A stretch of DNA of 64,000 nt. Source: DATKAS01 sp963773315. GTDB lineage: Bacteria > Actinomycetota > Acidimicrobiia > Acidimicrobiales > DATKAS01. The notes beneath the pieces were generated by a model that searched no databases, was not told where the DNA came from, and worked only from the letters and a program-made list of their open reading frames with translations. Position numbers and translations under genes: made by a program. Location: assembly GCA_963773315.1 (NCBI GenBank), contig CAVZAF010000010.1, forward strand, positions 62,001 through 126,000. The letters run 5' to 3'. Positions 46,021-55,109 of the stretch are shown piece after piece. Position 1 is the first letter of the stretch; each line of letters opens with the position of its first letter.

Positions 46021-46571
46021 CACGCATCGTCTTGGTGCGCCACGGCCACGCGGCCGGCGGCTGGGACGACGACCTCGACCCCGGGCTCGACGACCTCGGT
46101 CGTGCGCAGGCCGAAGAGGCGGCCGACGTCCTCGCGCCGCGCGGCCCGCTCCCCATCCTCGTGAGCCCGATGCGCCGGTGCCGCGAGACCGCGGCACCGC
46201 TCGAACGCCGGTGGGGTACCGCGGCCACGGTCGAGCCAGCTGTGAGCGAGATCCCGTCCCCGCCCGGGGTCGCAATGGAAGCGCGCACGACCTGGCTGCA
46301 TGTCGCGATGGCCGGCACGTGGGCCGACCTCGGCGACGATTACACGAGGTGGCGCGATGGGGTGGTCGAGCGGCTGCTCGCGATCGAGACCGACACGGTC
46401 GTGGTCAGCCACTTCGTGGCGATCAACGCGGCGATCGGCGCCGCGACCGGATCCGATCAGATCGTCATCTCGGCTGCCGGCTACTGCTCGCAGACCGTGA
46501 TCGACGTACGCGACGGCGGGCTGGTGCTGGTCGAGCGGGGCTTCGAGGCGCCTGACACGCTGGTGCGATGA
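46017..46571 (+). CDS. Histidine-phosphatase-superfamily protein
   Basis: The 184-residue protein starts immediately with the RHG motif (VTRIVLVRHGHAAGG), continues with SPMRRCRETAAPL and has the second catalytic His in VVVSHFVAINAAIG. These are the phosphoglycerate-mutase-like phosphatase signatures. The GTG start overlaps the stop of the PIG-L gene, and its own stop overlaps the next ATG. The phosphorylated substrate is unknown. Confidence 0.87.
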   Translation: MTRIVLVRHGHAAGGWDDDLDPGLDDLGRAQAEEAADVLAPRGPLPILVSPMRRCRETAAPLERRWGTAATVEPAVSEIPSPPGVAMEARTTWLHVAMAGTWADLGDDYTRWRDGVVERLLAIETDTVVVSHFVAINAAIGAATGSDQIVISAAGYCSQTVIDVRDGGLVLVERGFEAPDTLVR

Positions 46572-47689
46572 GCGAATTGCTCGGCGAAGCCTGGACGCAC
46601 ACGGGGTTCGCGCAACGGCTGCACTTCGGGGCAGGAGTCGTGGCGCAGCTCCCCGACATCACGAAGGAGCTCGGCATCCGCCGCGCGCTCTTCGTCACGA
46701 CCGAGGGTCGATCGCGGTCCGACGACGGAGCGCGCATCGTCAAGCTGCTCGGCCGGTCACTCGCGTCGACGTTCACCGAAGTGCGCTCGCACGTGCCGAC
46801 CACTGCGGTCCAAGCCGCGATGCAGCAGGCGCGGCGCGACGCGGTCGACGGCGTCGTCTCGTTCGGTGGTGGATCGTGCGCGGACCTCGGCAAGGCGGTG
46901 AGCTACTTCACCGAGCAGGAGGCCGGCACTCCCGGCGCGTCGTACGCCGACCGGCCCGCGTTGCGCCACATCGCGATCCCCACGACCTATTCGGGCGCTG
47001 AGCTCACGCCGTTCTTCGGGATGACCGACGAGCGCACGCACACGAAGGGCGGGGGAGGCGGGCCGACCACCGCTCCCATCGCGGTCGTGTACGACCCACT
47101 GCTCACGCTCACGACCCCCGCTCGCGTGAGCGCGGAGACCGGCATGAACGCGATCGCGCACTGTGTCGAAGTCGTGTACTCCCCGCACCGCACGCCTGAG
47201 GCCGAGGCGATCGCGCTGGCGGGCATCCGGCGCCTCGCTCGCTCGCTGCCTGCCGTCGTGGACGACCCCGACGACGTCGACGCGCGCACCGACGCACTTG
47301 GAGGTGCGGCGCTCGCCGGCCGCTCACTCGAGAACGCGACGATGGGAGTGCATCACGGCCTCGCCCAGCTCGTCGGAGGGCGCACCGGCATCCCGCACGG
47401 CCTCGCGAACGCAGTGATCCTCGCCCACGCGATGCGCTTCAACGCGGACGTCGCTCCCGACGAGATGCAGCTGATCGGCGAGGCGCTCGGCGATCCGGAC
47501 GATGCTCCGGGCGCGATCGCACGTCTCGTCGAGCGGCTCGGCCTGCCCACCCGGTTGAGGGACTGCGACGTCGACGAGGACGACCTCGACGCGGTGGCCC
47601 GGATGTCGCAGGCGAGCTTCGCGGTGCAAGCGAACCTTCGGCCCGTCGGCGAGACCGACGCGAGGGCGATCCTGGCCGACGCCTACTGA
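46568..47689 (+). CDS. Iron-containing alcohol dehydrogenase / maleylacetate-reductase family
   Basis: The 373-residue dehydrogenase has the NAD-binding VVSFGGGSCADLGKAVSY, IAIPTTYSGAELTPFFGM, and the metal-binding His region NAIAHCVEVVYSP ... MGVHHGLAQLVGG ... GIPHGLANAVIL. The closest family is maleylacetate reductase, which reduces maleylacetate to 3-oxoadipate in aromatic ring degradation. No ring-cleavage gene is seen here, so the substrate is uncertain. The ATG overlaps the phosphatase stop, making this the last gene of the racemase operon. Confidence 0.85.
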   Translation: MSELLGEAWTHTGFAQRLHFGAGVVAQLPDITKELGIRRALFVTTEGRSRSDDGARIVKLLGRSLASTFTEVRSHVPTTAVQAAMQQARRDAVDGVVSFGGGSCADLGKAVSYFTEQEAGTPGASYADRPALRHIAIPTTYSGAELTPFFGMTDERTHTKGGGGGPTTAPIAVVYDPLLTLTTPARVSAETGMNAIAHCVEVVYSPHRTPEAEAIALAGIRRLARSLPAVVDDPDDVDARTDALGGAALAGRSLENATMGVHHGLAQLVGGRTGIPHGLANAVILAHAMRFNADVAPDEMQLIGEALGDPDDAPGAIARLVERLGLPTRLRDCDVDEDDLDAVARMSQASFAVQANLRPVGETDARAILADAY

Positions 47690-47788
47690 GTCTTCGTCGC
47701 CGGCCTCCGCAGCAAGCTTCGGGCGGCTCCTGCTCGCTTCGCTCGACAATCGGTGCTTCGCGCACCCCGGCGGTGCACTGCACCGCCG
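47690..47788 (-). repeat. Dispersed intergenic repeat, copy 2 (inverted)
   Basis: Read on the minus strand this stretch has the palindrome ggcggtgcagtgcaccgcc, then ggggtgcgcgaagca, gattgtcgagcgaagcgagc, aggagccg and finally ggcgacgaag, the same order as the copies at 14699 and 60539. The palindrome arms keep base pairing although three positions differ from the other copies, which points to selection on the hairpin. It fills the gap between the dehydrogenase stop and the ferritin-like gene. Confidence 0.85.
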
Positions 47789-47850
47789 TTGCCCGTCACC
47801 TGCACCCGTTGGGTACGCTGGTGGCGTCCGACTGAGGAGGTAGGGGTTCG

Positions 47851-48687
47851 ATGAGGAAGCTGATGCCGTCGGGAGAGCTCGCCCGAGACGATCGGTTCGT
47901 GCGCATCACGATGGAGGATGTGATCTTCGATCCCCGCAACGCGTTCGTGGCGACCCGTCGGCGTGAGAACGGCTTCGATCCTCGGGTCGCCGAGGCCCCC
48001 GACAGCGCCCGCGGCCTGATGCACGGCATCTTCGTGGGCGAGATCCAGGCTCTCGAGGGCGCGGGGCGCACGTGTTGGGACTTCGAGACCGGTGGCGGCG
48101 AGGGTGGTGTCCCGTTCGAGCTCAAGCTCGACATGGCCCGGCAGTGCTGGGACGAGGCTCGCCACGTCGAGATCTCGGTGAAGCTCTCCGACCACATGGG
48201 CACCGAGCTGGGGGAGTTCTCCGAGCAGACGCTGCTGTTCGAGGCCGCGTGCAACGAGGACCCGGTCCTGCGCCTCGCCGGCGTGAACCGGGCGCTCGAA
48301 GGCCTTGCCATCGACGTGTTCACCGCGATGCGCGACTTCGGCGGCGCCTTTGCCGACCCGGTCCTCTACTTCTGCGAGGACTGGATGCTGGCCGACGAGG
48401 TCACCCACGTGAAGATGGGCTCCGACTGGCTCCGTCGCATCACCGCGAAGGATCCCGAGCGGCAGCAGCGAGCGCTCGACTTCCAGCGCACGGTCGACAA
48501 GGTCTTCTCGTTCGGCGGCTTCCGGGGTGAGGAAGAGGAGAGCCCGGTCCACCTCGCCCGCAAGTTCCGCGGTCTCGCCGGCTTCACCGACGACGAGATC
48601 AGCGAGCTGGTCGATGTCGCTGCCGAGGCCTACGCCGAGGCACTCGCTCAGGCCGAAGCGGCCGCCTCCGCCCTCAGCAACGCCTGA
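47851..48687 (+). CDS. DUF455-type ferritin-like protein
   Basis: The 278-residue all-helical protein has probable di-metal ligands in GEIQALEGAGR, CWDEARHVEISVKL (ExxH type) and CEDWMLADEVTHVKMG (second Glu...ExxH). These fit the DUF455/ferritin-like group related to MiaE and other di-iron oxygenases. The activity is unknown. A strong SD (gaggaggt, 47834-47841) lies 9 bases before the ATG, and tacgct near 47814 may be a -10 element. The Ala/Glu-rich C-terminus is a helix without a known role. Confidence 0.8.
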   Translation: MRKLMPSGELARDDRFVRITMEDVIFDPRNAFVATRRRENGFDPRVAEAPDSARGLMHGIFVGEIQALEGAGRTCWDFETGGGEGGVPFELKLDMARQCWDEARHVEISVKLSDHMGTELGEFSEQTLLFEAACNEDPVLRLAGVNRALEGLAIDVFTAMRDFGGAFADPVLYFCEDWMLADEVTHVKMGSDWLRRITAKDPERQQRALDFQRTVDKVFSFGGFRGEEEESPVHLARKFRGLAGFTDDEISELVDVAAEAYAEALAQAEAAASALSNA

Positions 48688-48738
48688 CCCGCCCTGTACG
48701 CGCTCGTCCTGCTCGACCTCCACGAGGGTTGGGCGTGG

Positions 48739-49068
48739 ATGGTCATCATCGGCAACGGGCTCGCGGGCGCATGGGCGCTCGCGGCGAACTGGCTCGAGTG
48801 GTTGCGCATGCGCGCGCTGTGGTGGTTCACCGCGTTCGTCGAGGTGGCGATCTTCGTGCAGGTGGCGCTGGGCGTCGCGCTCGTCAGTGGCGAGGGGCTC
48901 GTCGCTCCCCAGTTCCACATGTTCTACGGCTTCGTCGCGATCATCGCGGTGGGCATCTTGTACTCGTACCGCGCGCAGCTCCGCAGCCGGCTCTACCTGC
49001 TCTACGGCTTCGGCGGTCTGTTCCTGATGGGCCTCGGCATCCGCGCCCTGCTCGTCGGCCGCACCTAG
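48739..49068 (+). CDS. Small four-helix membrane protein
   Basis: The 109-residue protein consists of about four hydrophobic helices, including FTAFVEVAIFVQVALGVALV and FYGFVAIIAVGILYSY, the latter after a conserved-looking FHMFYGF. No family is recognised; a haem-binding role is possible from the His but not shown. The ATG at 48739 is used. In-frame codons before it (LYALVLLDLHEGWAW) also look like protein, and a CTG at 48694, 6 bp after the DUF455 stop, could be the real start. Confidence 0.6.
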   Translation: MVIIGNGLAGAWALAANWLEWLRMRALWWFTAFVEVAIFVQVALGVALVSGEGLVAPQFHMFYGFVAIIAVGILYSYRAQLRSRLYLLYGFGGLFLMGLGIRALLVGRT

Positions 49069-49305
49069 TCAGAGGTTGACCACCGGGCAGGTGAGGGTGC
49101 GCGTGATGCCGTCGATCATCTGGATGCGGCTGACGACCATGCGGCCGAGGTCGTCGACCGTGGCTGCCTCTGCCTTCGCGATCACGTCGTAGGGGCCCGT
49201 CACATCGTCGGCAGCGACGACGCCGTCGACCGCTCCGACCTCTGAGGCCACCTTCGCGGCCTTGCCGACCTCGGTCTGGATCAGGATGTACGCGCTCACG
49301 GCCAT
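49069..49305 (-). CDS. Stand-alone Lrp/AsnC effector-binding (RAM) domain protein
   Basis: The protein (78 aa) is a complete RAM domain without the HTH: VSAYILIQTEVGKAAKVASE, VTGPYDVIAKAEAATVDDLG, then TRTLTCPVVNL. Such proteins form octamers that bind amino acids and may modulate Lrp-type regulators. The ATG start gives full family length. It lies 18 bp downstream of the pckG start side on the opposite side of the small membrane protein, with its stop touching that gene's stop. Confidence 0.88.
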   Translation of the reverse strand: MAVSAYILIQTEVGKAAKVASEVGAVDGVVAADDVTGPYDVIAKAEAATVDDLGRMVVSRIQMIDGITRTLTCPVVNL

Positions 49306-49323
49306 GCCGCGCAGCGTAGGGGG

Positions 49324-51115
49324 TCAGCCAGCGAGGCGCTTCTCGAGCTCGATGAGCTCGGCCCGCAGCTCGGACGGCAGGTGGTCGCCGAATTGCGCGT
49401 AGTGCTCCTCGATGAGAGGGACCTCCGCACGCCAGCCGCTGAGGTCGACCGACAGCAGCTCCTCCATGTCGGCCTCGGTGACCTCGAGCCCGTCGGTCGA
49501 GATCGCGTCGAGCGTCGGCAGCAAGCCGATCGGCGTCTTCACCGCCTCGGCCTCGCCGGCGACTCGCTCGAAGACCCACTCGAGCACGCGGCTGTTCTCA
49601 CCGAACCCCGGCCAGAGCCAACGGCCGTCCGCGTCCTTGCGGAACCAGTTGACCATGAAGAGCGAGGGCAGCTTGTCGGGCTGCGTGGCCCGGCCGATGT
49701 CGAGCCAGTGGCCGAAGTAGTCGGCCATGTTGTAGCCACAGAACGGCAGCATCGCGAACGGGTCGCGGTCGGAGGTTGCCGACCGCGCCGGCCGCGGCTG
49801 CGGTCGTCTCGGAAGCCATGATCGATCCGAGGAACACCCCGTGCTCCCAGGAGGTCGCCTCGTTCACGAGCGGAACGACCGACGCGCGCCGACCGCCGAA
49901 GAGGATCGCCGAGATCGGCACGCCCTTCGGGTCTTCCCACTCGGGAGCGATCGATGGGCACTGCGACGCGGGAGCGGTGAAGCGCGCGTTCGGATGCGCG
50001 GCGGTCGTCGGCGACTCGGGCGTCCAGGCGTTGCCGCGCCAATCGGTGAGGCGGGGCGGCTTGTCGGGCGTCATGCCCTCCCACCACACGTCGCCCTCGG
50101 GCGTCAAAGCGGTGTTCGTGAAGACGCAGTTCTCCTCGAGCGTCATCATCGCGTTCGGGTTCGTGTCCATCCCCGTGCCGGGAGCGACGCCGAAGAAGCC
50201 GGCCTCGGGATTGATCGCGTGGAGCCGGCCGTCGTCGCCGAACTTCATCCAGCAGATGTCATCGCCGACGGTCTCGACCTTCCAGCCCGGGATCGTGGGC
50301 ACGAGCATCGCCAGGTTCGTCTTGCCGCATGCGGACGGAAACGCGGCGGCGAGATACTTCGTGACGCCCTTCGGCGACGTCAGCTTGAGGATCAGCATGT
50401 GCTCGGCCAGCCAGCCGTCGTCACGAGCCATCACCGACGCGATGCGTAGGGCGAAGCACTTCTTGCCGAGAAGCGCGTTGCCGCCGTAGCCGGATCCGTA
50501 CGACCAGATCTCGCGGGTGTCGGGGAAGTGGACGATGTACTTGTTCTCGGCGTCGCAAGGCCACGGCACGTCGGCCTGACCGGGTTCGAGTGGCGCTCCC
50601 ACTGAGTGCAGGCACGGCACGAACTCGCCGTCCGCGCCGAGCACGTCGAGCGCGGCTTGGCCCATGCGCGTCATCGTGCGCATGCTCACAGCGACGTATG
50701 CCGAGTCGGTGAGCTGCACACCGATGTGCGCGATGTTCGAGCCGAGCGGGCCCATCGAGAACGGCACGACGTACATCGTCCGACCGCGCATCGAGCCGCT
50801 GAAGAGCTCGAGCATGTCGGCCCGCATCGTCGCGGGATCGCGCCAGTTGTTGTTCGGACCGGCCTGATCCTCGGTTGCCGAGCAGATGAACGTGCGGTCC
50901 TCGACACGAGCGACGTCACCCGGATCGGAGTGCGCCCAGTAGCTGTTGGGCCGCTTGTCGAGCTTCGTGAAGGTGCCCGCCGCGACGAGCGCTGCGCAGA
51001 GGCGGTCGTGCTCTGCTACCGATCCGTCGCACCACTCGATCGCTGCAGGCTGGAAGATCGACGCCCAATGGTCGACCCAGTCGCGCAAGTCCTTGTGTGT
51101 GGTGGTGGCGCTCAT
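49324..51115 (-). CDS. pckG: Phosphoenolpyruvate carboxykinase, GTP type (frame broken near 49768)
   Basis: About 596 aa once the break is bridged, the normal length for PckG. It has the kinase loop AAFPSACGKTNLAM with the reactive Cys at 263, DDICWMKFGDDG, GVAPGTGMDTNPNA and the GTP-site region GVPISAILFGGRR. After AAAAGAVGNLR the first frame reads on into noise. Omitting one base gives RDPFAMLPFCGYNMADYFG, which is exactly the family sequence, and the remaining C-terminus. It converts oxaloacetate to PEP for gluconeogenesis. The small cold-shock-like gene lies upstream. Confidence 0.95.
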
Positions 51116-51150
51116 GTCTGCTCCGGACGGGTGGCTGGGGGTGTGGGGAG

Positions 51151-51390
51151 CTAGCTCTCGGCGGCCGGTGCGAAGCCGGGGGTGCCCATGTCGACCTCGG
51201 ACCCGAGGCGCAGCCGGGTGGCCAGGCCTTGTTCGTTCAGATCGAAGATCACACGCTGGCCCTGGCGCAGCATGCGGAAGACCGAACCGGCCAACGCATC
51301 GGACGCCAAATCGAGCTCGGACAGATCAGAGTCGCGCACGACCACACCGTCACGTGTACCCGGGTCGTACGACTTGATCACGCCCTGCAT
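51151..51390 (-). CDS. Small cold-shock-like (OB-fold) protein
   Basis: The 79-residue protein starts MQGVIKSYDPGTRDGVVVRD and contains a second strand pair GQRVIFDLNEQGLATRLRLG, similar to the beginning and middle of CspA-type domains. The classic RNP1 and RNP2 aromatic motifs are missing, so nucleic-acid binding is doubtful. It lies just upstream of pckG on the same strand and is divergent from recG, whose start is 74 bp away. Confidence 0.65.
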   Translation of the reverse strand: MQGVIKSYDPGTRDGVVVRDSDLSELDLASDALAGSVFRMLRQGQRVIFDLNEQGLATRLRLGSEVDMGTPGFAPAAES

Positions 51391-51464
51391 GCCCGATCGA
51401 GGTTACCGGTGGCCACTGAAGGGGACCAACCACGGGCACGGCGGGCTTAGGCTCCTGCGCAGCG

Positions 51465-53603
51465 ATGACCACGAACCCAGCGCCTCTCACGCTGAGCGAT
51501 CTGCACGCGATCGCGGTCACTGCCCTCAAGGGAATCGGCCCCAAGAAGGCAGACGGGCTCGAAGAGCTCGGCGTGACGACCGTGCTCGACCTTCTCACCT
51601 ACTACCCGCGCCGTTGGGTCGACCGGACGAACGAAGCGCGGGTCGGGGACCTGCGCGACGGTGAGGAGGCGCTCGTCCTCGTCACCGTCCGATCGACGCA
51701 CAAGACGACGACTCGCACCCGCAAGCAGATGGTCACGGTCGAGACGGGCGACGAGTCTGGGCGGCTCCGGCTCGTGTTCTTCAACCAGGCGTGGCGAGAG
51801 CGCCAGCTCTACCCCGGCCTCCAGGTTGCGCTCTTCGGGCGGGCCGAGTCGTACCGCGGGCGGCTCACCATGACCAACCCTGTGGTCGACCTCATCGGTG
51901 ACCGCACGGGACGGATCGTGCCCGTGTACCCGCAGTCCGAGAAGGCGGGCCTCACGACGTGGGAGATCGCGGGCTGGGTCGAGACCGCGCTCGCACGGTG
52001 CCGCCCACGCGGCATCGCCGATCCGGTGCCCGACGTGGTGCTGCAGCGGCTGCACCTGGAAAGCCGGGAGCAGGCGCTCTGGGCGATCCACGCACCCGAA
52101 TCGATCGACTCGCAACGCAGCGCTCGCCGCCGGCTCGTCTTCGACGAGCTGCTGCGGGTGCAGCTCGCGCTCGTCCTCCGCAAGCGCGCGATCGAGCAGG
52201 AGTCGGTCGGCATCAGCCACGCGGTCGACGGCGAGCTCGTCGCGCGCTTTCACGAGCACCTGTCTTTCCCGCTCACAGGCGCGCAGCGGAGGGTCATCGA
52301 GCAGATCGAGCGCGACCTCGCCGACCCCCGGCCGATGCACCGCCTCCTCCAAGGCGACGTCGGCTCGGGCAAGACGGTCGTCGCGATCTCGGCGTTGCTC
52401 GTCGCCGTGCAAGGCGGGCACCAAGGCGCGCTGATGGCGCCGACCGAGGTGCTCGCCGAGCAGCACGCGCTCGGTGTGCGCGCGCTGCTTGCCGGCCTCG
52501 AGGTGCCTGATCCGGCCACGCTGACCGGGGATCGTCCGCTGCGCGTCGAGCTCCTCACGAACCGCACCACCGCGGCCGAGCGGCGTCGCATCGCGGCCGG
52601 GCTCGTCGACGGGACTGTCGACCTCTTGATCGGCACGCACGCGCTCATCCAGGAAGGGGTGGAGCTGCGCTCGCTCGGTGTCGTCGTGATCGACGAGCAA
52701 CATCGGTTCGGGGTCGAGCAGAGGGCGATGCTGCGTGCGAAGGGCCGCGACGGCGCCGTGCCCGACGTGCTCGTGATGACCGCGACCCCGATCCCGCGTA
52801 CCGCCGCGATGACCGTGTACGGCGACCTCGACGTGAGCGTCCTCGACGAGATGCCTCCGGGGCGCACGCCGATCGTCACGAAGTGGGCGCGCGGAGAGGT
52901 CGAGACGAACGAGGTGTGGGACGACGTGCGCGACGAGGTCGCGGCCGGGCATCAAGCCTACGTCGTGTGTCCCCTCATCGACGAGTCGGAGAAGCTCGAG
53001 GTGGCGTCCGCGACCGAGACGTTCGAGCGATTGCAGGCCGGTGAGCTCAAGGGCCTGCGGCTCGCGCTGCTGCACGGACGCGTCCCCGCGGCCGACAAGG
53101 CAGCGATCTTCGAGGCGTTCCGCACGGGCGAGATCGACGTGCTCGTCGCGACGACGGTGATCGAGGTGGGCGTCGACGTGCCGAACGCGACGGTGATGGT
53201 CGTACTCGACGCGAGCAGGTTCGGCATCGCGCAGCTCCACCAGCTGCGCGGCCGAGTCGGCCGGGGCTCGGCCGCGTCGATGTGCTGGTTGATCGACGAC
53301 GGCGCCGCCGAAGGCGCCGAAGCCCGGCTCGAGGCGCTCGTGAAGACGACCGACGGGTTCGAGCTGGCCGAGATCGACCTCGACCTGCGGGGCGAGGGGA
53401 CGATCATGGGGGAGCGCCAGAAGGGCCGCAGCGATCTGCGGCTGGCCTCGCTGCGGCGTGACCGCGAGATGGTCGGCACCGCGCGGGAGGTCGCGTTCGA
53501 GATCGTCGACGGCCCAGGAGGCATCACCGATCAACCCGGGTTGGTCGACGAGCTCCGTCTGTTCGTCGGCGACGAAGAGGCCGACTTCCTGCTGAAGGGC
53601 TGA
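51465..53603 (+). CDS. recG: ATP-dependent DNA helicase RecG
   Basis: The 712-residue helicase starts with an HhH-like ALKGIGPKKADGLEELGV and a wedge/OB domain for branched DNA, then the motor: FPLTGAQRRVIEQI, Walker A LQGDVGSGKTVVA, MAPTEVLAEQHA, DEQHRFGVEQR, VMTATPIPRTAAM, TTVIEVGVDVPNA and QLRGRVGRG. RecG remodels stalled forks and Holliday junctions. It opens the conserved block that continues with rsmD and coaD after three oppositely oriented genes. Confidence 0.96.
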   Translation: MTTNPAPLTLSDLHAIAVTALKGIGPKKADGLEELGVTTVLDLLTYYPRRWVDRTNEARVGDLRDGEEALVLVTVRSTHKTTTRTRKQMVTVETGDESGRLRLVFFNQAWRERQLYPGLQVALFGRAESYRGRLTMTNPVVDLIGDRTGRIVPVYPQSEKAGLTTWEIAGWVETALARCRPRGIADPVPDVVLQRLHLESREQALWAIHAPESIDSQRSARRRLVFDELLRVQLALVLRKRAIEQESVGISHAVDGELVARFHEHLSFPLTGAQRRVIEQIERDLADPRPMHRLLQGDVGSGKTVVAISALLVAVQGGHQGALMAPTEVLAEQHALGVRALLAGLEVPDPATLTGDRPLRVELLTNRTTAAERRRIAAGLVDGTVDLLIGTHALIQEGVELRSLGVVVIDEQHRFGVEQRAMLRAKGRDGAVPDVLVMTATPIPRTAAMTVYGDLDVSVLDEMPPGRTPIVTKWARGEVETNEVWDDVRDEVAAGHQAYVVCPLIDESEKLEVASATETFERLQAGELKGLRLALLHGRVPAADKAAIFEAFRTGEIDVLVATTVIEVGVDVPNATVMVVLDASRFGIAQLHQLRGRVGRGSAASMCWLIDDGAAEGAEARLEALVKTTDGFELAEIDLDLRGEGTIMGERQKGRSDLRLASLRRDREMVGTAREVAFEIVDGPGGITDQPGLVDELRLFVGDEEADFLLKG

Positions 53604-53627
53604 GCCGCAGTAGCGCTGCGGGCAGCG

Positions 53628-54107
53628 CTACGCGAGGACCGCGTCGAGCTTCTTCTCGACCGCCTCTTCGCTGGTGTTGAGCGAGAAGCTGAGCTCGGAG
53701 ACGAGCACGCGGCGCGCGTTCATGAGCATCGTCTTCTCCCCGCTCGACAGGCCGCTGTCGCGGTTGCGAAGAGACAGGTTCCGCACGACCTCGGCGACTT
53801 GGTAGACGTCGCCCGACTTGAGCTTCTCGAGGTGGTTCTTGAAGCGGCGCGACCAGTTCGACGGCATGCGCGCGTCTTTCTTCGCGAGCACGTCGAGGAT
53901 GTCTTCGACTTCGTCCTTGCTGACGGGCGGCCGGATTCCGACCTCTTCGGCCTTCTCGACCGGCACCATCAGCGTGAGATCACCGTGGGTCACCCGCAAG
54001 ACCAAGTACTCGACCTTCTCGCCGAACATCTCGCGCTTCTCCTTGCGCTCGATGACGGCGGCCCCGTGATGGGGATACACCACGCGGTCTCCGACCTTGA
54101 AGCCCAC
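53628..54107 (-). CDS. carD: CarD-family transcription regulator
   Basis: The 159-residue protein has the RNA-polymerase-interacting Tudor-like domain (FKVGDRVVYPHHGAAVIERK ... YLVLRVTHGDLTLMVPV) and a helical DNA-binding domain with the conserved Trp in ARMPSNWSRRFKNHLEKL. CarD stabilises open promoter complexes, mainly at rRNA promoters, in actinobacteria. The GTG at 54107 gives the family length (Mycobacterium CarD has 162 aa); a longer open frame upstream runs across an unlike segment and is not used. Confidence 0.94.
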   Translation of the reverse strand: MGFKVGDRVVYPHHGAAVIERKEKREMFGEKVEYLVLRVTHGDLTLMVPVEKAEEVGIRPPVSKDEVEDILDVLAKKDARMPSNWSRRFKNHLEKLKSGDVYQVAEVVRNLSLRNRDSGLSSGEKTMLMNARRVLVSELSFSLNTSEEAVEKKLDAVLA

Positions 54108-54184
54108 TCGTTCCTCCGCACTCTCGTCCGTGAGGACGACGTCCCAATGATCAAGGATGCCAGATCCGAGGCGCTTTCCCCCAC

Positions 54185-54352
54185 TCACTCGTCTGCGTCG
54201 TCGGGCACAACGAGGTCCCAACGGTCGCGACAGTCTGAGCAGCGGTACGTCACCACGTCACCCGGGTACCACTCCCCGTCTTCTGGTGGGAACGAGAGGA
54301 GGTGCGCGCGACCTCCGCAGTCGATGCATGTGATGACCGCGTCGACTTGCAC
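54185..54352 (-). CDS. Small zinc-ribbon protein
   Basis: The 55-residue protein has two CxxC knuckles, ITCIDCGGRAHLL and YRCSDCRDRWDL, separated by about 26 residues with PPEDGEWYPGDVV. This looks like a single zinc ribbon. The GTG at 54352 lies 1 bp after the stop of the enoyl-CoA hydratase gene. CarD follows 77 bp downstream. The role is unknown; the ribbon may bind a nucleic acid or a protein partner. Confidence 0.7.
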   Translation of the reverse strand: MQVDAVITCIDCGGRAHLLSFPPEDGEWYPGDVVTYRCSDCRDRWDLVVPDDADE

Positions 54353-54353
54353 G

Positions 54354-55058
54354 TCAGCTTCGCTTGCGATCAGAGAATCGGGCGACGCCCGCAGCGAACC
54401 CCGGGTCGAAGATGACGGCATCGCCGTGCGTCGCCTCGTTCGCGAGCGCGGCATCGACGTCGAGTCCGATGCTCTCGTAGACCGACAGCCGATCGTGGAT
54501 CACGGCCGGCCACGGCGACGTCGCGATCTGCTCAGCGATCTCGATCGCGACGTCGAGCGCGCGGCCTGGCGGCACGACGCGGTTCAGCAGACCCATCGCC
54601 AGCGCCTCGTCAGCGTCGATCTCGCGGCCGGTGAGGATGAGATCGAGCGCGCGTCCTAGGCCCACGATGCGAGGGAGTCGCACCGTGCCGCCGTCGACGA
54701 GCGGCACGCCGAACCGCCGCTCGAGGCAGCCGAGGCGCGCGGTGCTGCTCGCGACGCGCAGGTCGCACCAGCAGGCGAGCTCGAGCCCTCCGGCGACGCA
54801 CCACCCTTCGATCGCCGCGATCACGGGCTTCGAGAGCTGCAGGCGAGTCGGTCCGAGCGGTCCGCTCGGACGGAGTCGGGGGAGATCCTTCAGGTTCGCC
54901 CCCGCGCAGAACGCGGTCTCGTCTCCCGTGAGGATCGCGACCTTCGCGTCGTCGTCCGCCTCGAACGCGAGGAAAGAGTCGAGGAGACGCTGGGCAGTCT
55001 CGGTGTTGATCGCGTTGCGCGCCGCGGGCTGATCGATCCGGACGACAGTGATCACCAC
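54354..55058 (-). CDS. Enoyl-CoA hydratase/isomerase-family (crotonase) protein
   Basis: The 234-residue protein has the crotonase fold: RNAINTETAQRLLDSFLAF, the oxyanion-hole line FCAGANLKDL, KPVIAAIEGWCVAGGLELA and then FGVPLVDGGTVRLPRIVG. The second catalytic Glu of true hydratases (normally in the GLxPGxG(G/T) region) is not evident here; VDGG stands in its place. It may therefore be a hydrolase, isomerase or another branch. GTG 55058 is used (GTG 55055 is equivalent). It starts about 50 bp from divergent rsmD. Confidence 0.83.
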   Translation of the reverse strand: MVITVVRIDQPAARNAINTETAQRLLDSFLAFEADDDAKVAILTGDETAFCAGANLKDLPRLRPSGPLGPTRLQLSKPVIAAIEGWCVAGGLELACWCDLRVASSTARLGCLERRFGVPLVDGGTVRLPRIVGLGRALDLILTGREIDADEALAMGLLNRVVPPGRALDVAIEIAEQIATSPWPAVIHDRLSVYESIGLDVDAALANEATHGDAVIFDPGFAAGVARFSDRKRS

Positions 55059-55109
55059 ACGGACGATAGGGGCCCGATGATGGGGGGTCGACGGTAGGGT
55101 GCACCGCCG

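Noticed and set aside
47789..47819. Firm sigma-70-type promoter (ttgccc ... tacgct) before the ferritin-like gene
   Set aside because: Spacing is 19 bp and both boxes match poorly; mentioned only as a possibility.
54108..54221. Longer N-terminus for CarD
   Set aside because: The extra residues are Arg-rich, unlike the family, and overlap the zinc-ribbon gene.
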